From the NCBI GenBank assembly GCA_948946035.1, contig CARBKU010000068.1, positions 1 to 6,596 on the forward strand: a stretch of DNA of 6,596 bases, written 5' to 3'. The notes under the pieces are model-generated. The model worked only from the letters and a program-made list of their open reading frames with translations, searched no databases and was not told where the DNA came from. The stretch is from an uncultured Clostridia bacterium (GTDB lineage Bacteria; Bacillota; Clostridia; TANB77; CAG-508). The translations under genes were made by a program, and so were the position numbers. Positions 1 through 5,294 of the stretch are shown one piece after another (the first letter of the stretch is position 1; each line of letters begins with the position of its first letter).

Positions 1-1668
1 GATGAAAACCAAATAAAAAAAATACAAAATGAATATAAAATAAATTCACTATTAGCTACAATTTTAGTAAACAGAAACATAATAAAATCACAAGACATAA
101 AACTGTTTTTAGAACCTACAAGAAACGATTTTCATGACCCATTTTTAATAACAGACATGGAAATAGCAGTAAATAGAATTCTAAAAGCAATAGAAAACAA
201 AGAAAACATAACAATATATGGAGATTATGATGTAGATGGTATAACAAGTATAACAGTATTAAAAAGTTTTTTACAAGACATAGGGGTAGATGTAGCAACA
301 TACATACCAAATAGACTAAATGAAGGATATGGATTAAACAAAAATGCAATTGAAAAAATATCACAAGAAGGATGCCAATTAATGATAACAGTTGACTGCG
401 GAATATCTGGGTTAGAAGAAATAGAATATGCAAACAAATTAGGAATAGAAACAATAATAACAGACCATCATGAGCCAGGAAATGAACTTCCAAAAGCTAT
501 TGCGATAATCGACAATAAAAGAAAAGACAGCAAATATCCATTTAGAGAGCTAGCAGGAGTTGGAGTAGTTTTTAAATTAATACAAGCAATGGGGATAAAA
601 TTAGGATTAAAAGAAGAAACATATTTAAAATATTTAGATATAGTATGTATAGGTACAATATCAGACATAGTACCATTAGTTGATGAAAACAGAGTTATAG
701 CTAAATTAGGACTAATGCTAGTACAACAAACAAGAAATATTGGGTTACAATCAATTATAAATTCATCAGGATACTCAAAAATAGATTCAAATACAATATC
801 GTTTGGGGTAGCGCCAAGAATAAATGCATGTGGTAGAATGGGACATGCAGAAGAGGCATTACAATTATTGTTATCAAAAAATATAAACGAAGTAAATGAC
901 TTAACAATAAAATTAAATAGGCACAATACATTAAGGCAAGAAATCGAGAAAAAAATATCAAAAGAAGTAATAGAAAAAATCGAAACAGAGAACTTAGAAA
1001 ATAGCAAAGCAATAATAGTAGGAGGAAAAGATTGGCATCATGGAGTAATAGGGATAGTTGCATCTAAAATTACAGATATGTATTTTAAACCAAGCATATT
1101 ACTTAGCTTTGAAGAAGATGGAGTAGGAAAAGGTTCAGGAAGAAGTATACCAGGTTTTGACTTACATAAAGCATTAATAAATTGCCAAGATTTAATAGGA
1201 AAATTTGGTGGACATAGTATGGCTGTTGGAATTAATGTTAAAGAAGACAAGCTAGATGAATTTAGAAAAAAATTCGAAAAAGTAGCTGAACAAGAAAAAA
1301 TAGACGAAATTATACCAGTAATCAATATAGATGCAAAAATAGACTTAAATGATATAAACAAAGAAATGGTAGAAAGTTTAAAAATATTAGAGCCATTTGG
1401 AGAAGCAAATAAAATGCCAGTATTTGTTTTTAGAGAACTAAAAATAGACTCTATTAGAGCATTATCAGAAGGAAAGCATTTAAAATTAACATTAAAAGAT
1501 AACAATAATATCATAAATGCAATAGGATTTAATATAGGGCACTTATCAGAAGATTATCGTATAGGAGATAAAGTAGATGTTGTAGGTGTCCTAGAAATTA
1601 ATAGTTTTAATGGTGTTGACAGTATGCAAATTAATATTAGAGACATTAGGGACAGTCTTTATTTGTAG
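1..1668 (+). CDS. recJ: Single-stranded-DNA-specific exonuclease RecJ, 5' end cut by the window
   Basis: RecJ is a cytoplasmic 5'-to-3' single-strand DNA exonuclease of the DHH phosphoesterase superfamily, acting in recombinational and mismatch repair. The frame is open from base 1, and the 52 residues before the first internal ATG (base 157) look like the normal RecJ N-terminus (SLLATILVNRNI, then FLEPTRNDFHDPF), so the true start is upstream and probably only a short piece is missing. Counting from base 1, 555 residues are visible. DHH motifs: DYDVDG near 75-80, DCGISG near 132-137, TDHHEPG near 154-160, and SDIVPL near 221-226. The family-conserved GVAPRINACGRMGHA lies near 269-283. The DHHA1/nucleic-acid-binding part has WHHGVIGIVASKI near 345-357, GKGSGRSIPGFD near 376-387 and FGGHSMAVG near 402-410. 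A C-terminal OB-like region follows. The protein stops right after this region, so it is the short RecJ form rather than the longer Bacillus type. The last nine codons and the TAG lie within a dispersed repeat unit. Family assignment is very secure. Confidence 0.96.
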   Translation, partial: DENQIKKIQNEYKINSLLATILVNRNIIKSQDIKLFLEPTRNDFHDPFLITDMEIAVNRILKAIENKENITIYGDYDVDGITSITVLKSFLQDIGVDVATYIPNRLNEGYGLNKNAIEKISQEGCQLMITVDCGISGLEEIEYANKLGIETIITDHHEPGNELPKAIAIIDNKRKDSKYPFRELAGVGVVFKLIQAMGIKLGLKEETYLKYLDIVCIGTISDIVPLVDENRVIAKLGLMLVQQTRNIGLQSIINSSGYSKIDSNTISFGVAPRINACGRMGHAEEALQLLLSKNINEVNDLTIKLNRHNTLRQEIEKKISKEVIEKIETENLENSKAIIVGGKDWHHGVIGIVASKITDMYFKPSILLSFEEDGVGKGSGRSIPGFDLHKALINCQDLIGKFGGHSMAVGINVKEDKLDEFRKKFEKVAEQEKIDEIIPVINIDAKIDLNDINKEMVESLKILEPFGEANKMPVFVFRELKIDSIRALSEGKHLKLTLKDNNNIINAIGFNIGHLSEDYRIGDKVDVVGVLEINSFNGVDSMQINIRDIRDSLYL

Positions 1669-1669
1669 C
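1640..1669 (+). repeat. 30-bp REP-like unit 1 (forward)
   Basis: The unit reads GAGACA, TTA, core GGGACAGTCTTT, ATT, TGTAGC. Its 3' edge has drifted from the TGTCTC seen in units 2 and 3, so it no longer closes as a hairpin alone, although it pairs well with unit 2. It lies inside the end of recJ and supplies the last codons (R-D-I-R-D-S-L-Y-L) and the TAG stop. Confidence 0.8.
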
Positions 1670-1770
1670 ACGAAAATAGTAGAAAGATGTCGAAAATAAA
1701 AAAGATAAGAGAATTTAATAAAATGTGAAATAAAAAAGACATTGCATTTTTCAAAATTCGACAAAAAAAT

Positions 1771-1800
1771 GAGACAAATAAAGACTGTCCCACATGTCTC
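1771..1800 (-). repeat. 30-bp REP-like unit 2 (reverse)
   Basis: Read on the - strand it is GAGACA, TGT, core GGGACAGTCTTT, ATT, TGTCTC. Its ends GAGACA (1771-1776) and TGTCTC (1795-1800) are perfect complements, so it can fold alone into a 6-bp stem with the core in the loop. It ends 2 bases before the relA ribosome binding site. Confidence 0.82.
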
Positions 1801-1802
1801 AA

Positions 1803-1810
1803 GAGGGGTG
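1803..1810 (+). promoter_or_regulatory. Ribosome binding site fixing the TTG start of relA
   Basis: GAGGGGTG (followed by AT) is a close match to the anti-Shine-Dalgarno complement GGAGGTGAT. It sits 6 bases before TTG at 1817. No ATG or GTG in frame has a comparable site, so the TTG start is preferred. Confidence 0.75.
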
Positions 1811-1816
1811 ATTTAA

Positions 1817-4012
1817 TTGCAAGATACGCAAAAAGGGGTAACTATACAAGATATAATTGCAAAGAGGAAAGAGCATGCAAGAAGAGTAGAGAGTAAATTA
1901 ATTTTAAAAGCATATAATTATGCTGTAATAAATCATGGTGATCAATGTAGAAAGTCAGGAGAACCATATATAATACATCCACTTAATGTAGCATATATAT
2001 TAGCAGATATAGGATTAGATGAACAAACTATATGTGCTGCTTTGTTACATGATTTGGTTGAAGATACGTCAGTAACAGATGCTGATTTACGTAGAGAATT
2101 TGGTGAACAAATAGCTGAAATGGTTGCAGGAGTTACTAAATTGAGTAATATGATGTTTATATCTATAGAGGAGCAACAAGTAGAAGATTATAGAAAAATG
2201 TTTTTAGCTATGGGAAAAGATATAAGAGTTATATTAATAAAATTAGCTGACAGGCTTCATAATATGAGAACTTTAAAGTTTTTAAAAAGAGATAGACAAA
2301 TTGCCAATGCTAAAGAAACAATGGAACTATATGCACCTCTAGCAAATCGTTTGGGTTTATATTCTATAAAATGGGAATTAGAAGATTTATCATTTAAGTA
2401 TCTATATCCTGAAGAATATCATGAGTTAGTAGAGGGCATTAATAAAAAAAGAGATGAAAGATTAAAGTTTATAGAAAAGATAATGGATGACATTAGAGTT
2501 GAATTAAAAAAGCAACATATAAGTGCAGAAGTTACTGGTAGGGCAAAACATTTATATAGTATTTATAGAAAAATGAAAAGAGATAATAAAACATTAGACC
2601 AAATTTATGATTTATTTGCTCTTAGAATTTTAGTAGATTCAGTAAAAGATTGTTATACAGCATTAGGTATAGTGCATGAATTATATAGTCCAATGCCAGG
2701 ACGTTTTAAAGACTATATTGCTGTGCCAAAGCCTAATATGTATCAGTCAATACATACAACTTTATTGGGAGAAAAGGGAACACCATTTGAAGTGCAAATA
2801 CGTACATGGGATATGCATAGAATTGCAGAATATGGTATTGCTGCACACTGGGCTTATAAGGAAGCAAGTTATTTTGGAAAAAAACAATCTGTAAAAGTTG
2901 AAGAAGATAAATTAGCATGGTTACGTGAAACATTGGAATGGCAAAAAGAATTGCAAGATCCACAAGAATTTTTAGATACATTAAAAACAGAATTATTTGA
3001 AGAGGAAGTGTATGTATTTACACCAAAAGGAGCAATAAAAGTACTTCCACGAAATGCAACACCAATTGACTTTGCATATAGTATACATGCAGAAATTGGT
3101 CATCATATGACAGGTTGTAAGATAAATAGTAAAATGATGCCAATTATAACCCCATTAAAAAGTGGAGATATTGTTGAAATTATAACATCAGATAATTCAA
3201 AAGGACCAAGTAGAGACTGGCTTAAATTTGTAAAAAGTTCAAGTGCTAAAAATAAAATAAAAGCATGGTTTAAAAAAGCACAAAAAGAAGAAAATATTGA
3301 AAAGGGAAAAGAATTAATAGAAAAAGAACTAAAAAGAATAGGTTTTGCATATGAAGATTTATTTAAAACAACATATATAGAAACAATGTTAGAAAAATAT
3401 AGATACAAAAATATAGAAGAAATGTATGCAGCAGTTGGATTTGGAGCAAACTCATCTGTAAAAGTAATAGCAAAAATGCTACAAGAATACAGAAAAGAAC
3501 ATGAAGAAGAAAACATTGAAGAAAAAATAGAACAATTAGCAAAATCAAGACAAAGAAAAGCTAATGTATCTAGTTCGGGTGTTGTAGTAAAAGGAATAGA
3601 CAATTGTTTAGTTAAACTATCAAAATGCTGTAATCCACTTCCAGGAGATGAAATAGTAGGCTATATAACAAAAGGAAGAGGAGTATCAGTTCATAGAAAA
3701 GACTGTGTAAATGTAAAAGAATTAATAACACAAGAAAATAGAATGATTGATGTAGAATGGTATCATGAAAATGAGACAACATATCAAGCAGACATACAAA
3801 TCTATTCAAATGACAGAAGCGGATTGTTAGTAGATATATTAAAAGAATTAGGAACAACAAAGGCTAGAATATTGGGCGTAAACACAAAAACGACAAAAGA
3901 AAGAATTGCAATTATAGAAATTTCATTAGAAGTAGAAAGCTTAGAAGAATTAAATAAAGTACAAACGTCAATAAGAAAAGTTGACAGTGTGTATGAGGTT
4001 GTGAGACAATAG
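1817..4012 (+). CDS. relA: Bifunctional (p)ppGpp synthetase/hydrolase RelA/SpoT (Rel)
   Basis: This cytoplasmic, ribosome-associated enzyme makes (p)ppGpp from ATP and GDP/GTP during amino-acid starvation and also hydrolyses it. The 731-residue length is normal for a long Rel, starting at TTG. The hydrolase domain has its HD-type metal and catalytic residues: H54, H78-D79, E82-D83 and D145 with N149 (LADRLHN). The synthetase domain has GRAKHLYSIY at 241-250, YDLFALRI at 264-271 and EVQIRT at 325-330. R296-F-K-D299 is the RXKD motif of bifunctional Rel proteins, unlike the EXDD of synthetase-only RelA. The TGS domain covers about 396-457 (VYVFTPKG onwards), then comes a helical region. A Cys-rich zinc-finger-like region has C604, C605, H626 and C630, and a C-terminal ACT domain covers about 657-731. 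All catalytic residues are intact, so both activities are expected. The stop codon lies inside repeat unit 3. The first half uses clearly more T-ending codons than the second. Identification is secure. Confidence 0.97.
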   Translation: MQDTQKGVTIQDIIAKRKEHARRVESKLILKAYNYAVINHGDQCRKSGEPYIIHPLNVAYILADIGLDEQTICAALLHDLVEDTSVTDADLRREFGEQIAEMVAGVTKLSNMMFISIEEQQVEDYRKMFLAMGKDIRVILIKLADRLHNMRTLKFLKRDRQIANAKETMELYAPLANRLGLYSIKWELEDLSFKYLYPEEYHELVEGINKKRDERLKFIEKIMDDIRVELKKQHISAEVTGRAKHLYSIYRKMKRDNKTLDQIYDLFALRILVDSVKDCYTALGIVHELYSPMPGRFKDYIAVPKPNMYQSIHTTLLGEKGTPFEVQIRTWDMHRIAEYGIAAHWAYKEASYFGKKQSVKVEEDKLAWLRETLEWQKELQDPQEFLDTLKTELFEEEVYVFTPKGAIKVLPRNATPIDFAYSIHAEIGHHMTGCKINSKMMPIITPLKSGDIVEIITSDNSKGPSRDWLKFVKSSSAKNKIKAWFKKAQKEENIEKGKELIEKELKRIGFAYEDLFKTTYIETMLEKYRYKNIEEMYAAVGFGANSSVKVIAKMLQEYRKEHEEENIEEKIEQLAKSRQRKANVSSSGVVVKGIDNCLVKLSKCCNPLPGDEIVGYITKGRGVSVHRKDCVNVKELITQENRMIDVEWYHENETTYQADIQIYSNDRSGLLVDILKELGTTKARILGVNTKTTKERIAIIEISLEVESLEELNKVQTSIRKVDSVYEVVRQ

Positions 4013-4032
4013 GGACAGTCTTTAATTGTCTC
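4003..4032 (+). repeat. 30-bp REP-like unit 3 (forward), self-folding
   Basis: The unit reads GAGACA, ATA, core GGGACAGTCTTT, AAT, TGTCTC. With two flanking bases on each side it forms a perfect 10-bp stem, GTGAGACAAT (4001-4010) with ATTGTCTCAC (4025-4034), and a 14-base loop carrying the core. The relA TAG stop (4010-4012) sits at the junction of stem and loop. Confidence 0.83.
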
Positions 4033-4092
4033 ACAAAAAAGACAAAAAAGATATAAATATTACAAATTTTAATAAAAATCGACAAAAAAGAT

Positions 4093-4122
4093 GAAACAAA
4101 CAAAGACTGTCCCCAGTGTGTC
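4093..4122 (-). repeat. 30-bp REP-like unit 4 (reverse), diverged
   Basis: Read on the - strand it is GACACA, CTG, core GGGACAGTCTTT, GTT, TGTTTC. Both edges carry one substitution relative to unit 3, but the core is unchanged and the length is still exactly 30 bp. An in-frame GTG at 4116 within this unit is not the start of the following gene. Confidence 0.78.
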
Positions 4123-4123
4123 G

Positions 4124-4130
4124 AAAGGAG
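4124..4130 (+). promoter_or_regulatory. Ribosome binding site fixing the ATG at 4137
   Basis: AAAGGAG lies 6 bases before ATG 4137. This favours that codon over the in-frame GTG at 4116, which lies upstream of this site and inside repeat unit 4. Confidence 0.8.
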
Positions 4131-4136
4131 AAGTTT

Positions 4137-4784
4137 ATGATTTTAAAGGAACTTAAGATAAATACGTGGATTGGTGACCCAACAAATTGTTATATTGTTC
4201 TTGATGAGGTGTCTAAGGAGATTATGGTTATTGACCCAGCAAGTGATGTGGATAAAATTGCTGAAATGATAAATATTTTGGATGGAAAACTTAAATATAT
4301 TTATTTGACTCATTGCCATGGAGATCATATATTGGGTGTGACTGATTTGAAAAATAGGTGTGGTGGTAAGGTTTTGATTCATAGGGATGATAGTGATGGA
4401 TTAAATGACCCAGAAATTAATCTTTCACCATACATTGGTGTTGGAAATATTGAGTTGGAAGCGGATTCTAGAATTGATGATAATGATTTGATTCATTTGG
4501 GCGAGCTAGAGTTTATGGTTATTCATACTCCTGGTCATACTAAAGGTGGCAGTTCTTTGTATTGTAAAAAGGAGCATTGTTTGTTTTCAGGTGATACTAT
4601 GTTTAGAGGTACTTGGGGTAGAACTGATTTGCCAACTTCGAGTAGAGAGGATATTATGGATTCTATTGAGAATAAACTTTTGAGGTTACCAGATGATACT
4701 ATTGTTTATCCAGGTCACGGCCTTAGTACTAGAATTGAAGATGAGAAACCTATTTATTTGGAATTGAAGCCTAAAAAATGGTAA
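4137..4784 (+). CDS. Metallo-beta-lactamase-fold hydrolase, glyoxalase II-like (YqgX/YcbL type)
   Basis: A 215-residue cytoplasmic hydrolase with the binuclear metal site of the metallo-beta-lactamase superfamily. The main motif is H59-x-H61-x-D63-H64 (THCHGDH). Further ligands are H134 (TPGHT), D153 (SGD) and H194 (YPGHG). Length and the FRGTWGRTDLP segment (156-166) fit the short proteins often labelled hydroxyacylglutathione hydrolase, which lack the longer C-terminal domain of true glyoxalase II. Many Clostridia do not make glutathione, so the substrate is unknown; a thioester or another thiol adduct is possible. The ATG at 4137 is chosen because of the ribosome binding site before it. 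A hydrolase of this family commonly lies between relA/dtd and hisS in Firmicutes, so the position is ancestral. Leucine is encoded mostly by TTG and CTT here, whereas hisS and recJ use almost only TTA; this suggests a different mutational or expression history. No clear terminator follows. Confidence 0.92.
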   Translation: MILKELKINTWIGDPTNCYIVLDEVSKEIMVIDPASDVDKIAEMINILDGKLKYIYLTHCHGDHILGVTDLKNRCGGKVLIHRDDSDGLNDPEINLSPYIGVGNIELEADSRIDDNDLIHLGELEFMVIHTPGHTKGGSSLYCKKEHCLFSGDTMFRGTWGRTDLPTSSREDIMDSIENKLLRLPDDTIVYPGHGLSTRIEDEKPIYLELKPKKW

Positions 4785-4807
4785 ATATTAGAAATGGCTC
4801 CAAATAA

Positions 4808-4836
4808 TTGAAAAATGATATAATATGTGATATACT
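4808..4836 (+). promoter_or_regulatory. Sigma-A-type promoter for the 111-residue protein gene
   Basis: A -35 box TTGAAA (4808-4813) is separated by exactly 17 bases from a -10 box TATACT (4831-4836). TG at 4828-4829 forms an extended -10. Transcription would begin near 4843 and give a leader of about 33 bases. This is the best promoter match I found between genes in the window. It shows that the downstream gene can be transcribed independently of the hydrolase gene. Confidence 0.75.
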
Positions 4837-4863
4837 AGTAATGAAAACAAAAATGTATTGCAC

Positions 4864-4870
4864 AGGAGGT
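4864..4870 (+). promoter_or_regulatory. Strong ribosome binding site fixing the ATG at 4876
   Basis: AGGAGGT is a full consensus site 5 bases before ATG 4876. An in-frame TTG at 4858 lies upstream of it and would translate through the site, so it is rejected as the start. Confidence 0.87.
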
Positions 4871-4875
4871 TATAT

Positions 4876-5211
4876 ATGAAAATATCATTTAAACAATTGA
4901 AACAAAAAGGGTATCAATTTTATTATGAAGGGAATAAGTTGATAATTACACGGGAAGAAAGAATAATTGTGGAGATAGCTACATTTACTAGAAGCCAAAT
5001 TATTATTACAAAAGAATATGCTATTTTATGCGATAATTCGGACTTGGAAATTTCCATAAAAAGAGCAAGATACGGATACAGGATGGCTATCAAAACAAAA
5101 AAAAGCAAAAATATGAAAATCCTTTATAAGGAAAAATGGTTCAAATATAAAAATTCAGGAATGCCATTTTTCCCTGAATTGCCAAGTGTGACAATGTTGT
5201 TGCACATATAG
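4876..5211 (+). CDS. Small basic protein of unknown function (111 residues)
   Basis: I do not recognise this family. The 111-residue product is strongly basic (22 Lys/Arg against 10 Asp/Glu). It has no signal peptide, membrane segment or metal motif. Alternating hydrophobic and polar stretches (NKLIITREERIIVEIATF, then SQIIITKEYAILC) suggest beta strands in the first half. A Lys-rich stretch near 72-90 is followed by a proline-containing tail (MPFFPELPSV). It is likely a real gene: it has a near-consensus promoter, a full AGGAGGT site and a terminator-like hairpin downstream. It sits between the hydrolase and hisS, where other Clostridia often carry unrelated genes such as hemZ. The basic charge is compatible with nucleic-acid binding, but that is only a guess. 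A horizontally acquired single-gene cassette is possible. Confidence 0.72.
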   Translation: MKISFKQLKQKGYQFYYEGNKLIITREERIIVEIATFTRSQIIITKEYAILCDNSDLEISIKRARYGYRMAIKTKKSKNMKILYKEKWFKYKNSGMPFFPELPSVTMLLHI

Positions 5212-5233
5212 ATATTGCAATTGGTATATAACA

Positions 5234-5274
5234 AAATTAGGGGGGATGTGTTTTATCCCTCTAAATTTAATTTA
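5234..5274 (+). terminator. Terminator-like hairpin between the small gene and hisS
   Basis: The left arm TTAGGGGGGAT (5237-5247) pairs with ATCCCTCTAA (5255-5264). The stem holds one G bulge and one G-U pair, with a 7-base loop (GTGTTTT); flanking AAA/TTT can extend it after a mismatch. The following bases AATTTAATTTA are only moderately T-rich, so termination may be incomplete and some read-through into hisS is plausible. The run of six G is unusual in this AT-rich DNA. It could instead be an attenuator, but no alternative pairing partner or His-rich leader was found. Confidence 0.55.
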
Positions 5275-5294
5275 TAGTGATAGGAGAAATATAA

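Larger units (their letters stand above)
1640..1800. repeat. Composite inverted repeat 1 (BIME-like), between recJ and relA
   Basis: Two 30-bp units in opposite orientation (1640-1669 and 1771-1800) enclose a 101-bp AT-rich spacer. Bases 1640-1666 are complementary to 1774-1800 at 25 of 27 positions; the only mismatch is a 2-base internal one, and the inner 18 bp (1649-1666 with 1774-1791) are perfect. A nested 7-bp inverted pair, TGTCGAA at 1688-1694 and TTCGACA at 1757-1763, lies inside. The spacer shares blocks in the same order with composite repeat 2: AAAAAAGATA, TTTAATAAAA and TCGACAAAAAA. This suggests the whole composite, not only its ends, was copied. No flanking target duplication is visible. 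The element overlaps the recJ stop codon and ends just before the relA ribosome binding site. It could act as an RNA hairpin, but there is no U-run after it, so it is not a classical terminator. Confidence 0.85.
4003..4122. repeat. Composite inverted repeat 2 (BIME-like), between relA and the hydrolase gene
   Basis: A second copy of the architecture found before relA: unit 3 (4003-4032) and unit 4 in opposite orientation (4093-4122) around a 60-bp AT-rich spacer. The cores 4012-4023 and 4102-4113 are perfect 12-bp complements, and the rest of the two units is mostly complementary. The spacer has AAAAAAGATA (4044-4053), TTTAATAAAA (4068-4077) and TCGACAAAAAA (4079-4089) in the same order as repeat 1, with different distances between them. 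It begins within the end of relA and ends 1 base before the next ribosome binding site. No target-site duplication or transposase is visible. The relation to REP/BIME elements is inferred from architecture. Confidence 0.84.

Noticed and set aside
157..159. ATG at 157 as the start of recJ
   Set aside because: The frame is open to base 1 and the upstream residues match the RecJ N-terminal pattern, and no ribosome binding site precedes 157.
1640..1800. Composite repeat 1 as an intrinsic terminator of recJ
   Set aside because: The right arm is followed by the relA ribosome binding site rather than a U-run; the arrangement is better explained as paired repeats.
4116..4118. GTG at 4116 as the start of the hydrolase
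   Set aside because: It lies within repeat unit 4 and before the AAAGGAG site that serves ATG 4137; the seven extra residues are not family-like.
4858..4860. TTG at 4858 as the start of the small basic protein
   Set aside because: It is upstream of the AGGAGGT site, which is correctly placed for ATG 4876.
5197..5232. Promoter for hisS using TTGCAC or TTGTTG with TATATA/TATAAC
   Set aside because: Spacing and -35 match are poor, and such TATA-like strings are expected by chance in this AT-rich DNA.
5248..5277. Nine-codon ORF (GTG to TAG) in the hairpin region as a his leader peptide
   Set aside because: It contains no histidine codons and the G-run is too close to the GTG for a ribosome binding site.
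5212..5294. T-box riboswitch upstream of hisS
   Set aside because: The interval is 83 bases, too short for a T-box leader, and no T-box-like conserved sequence or specifier stem is visible.
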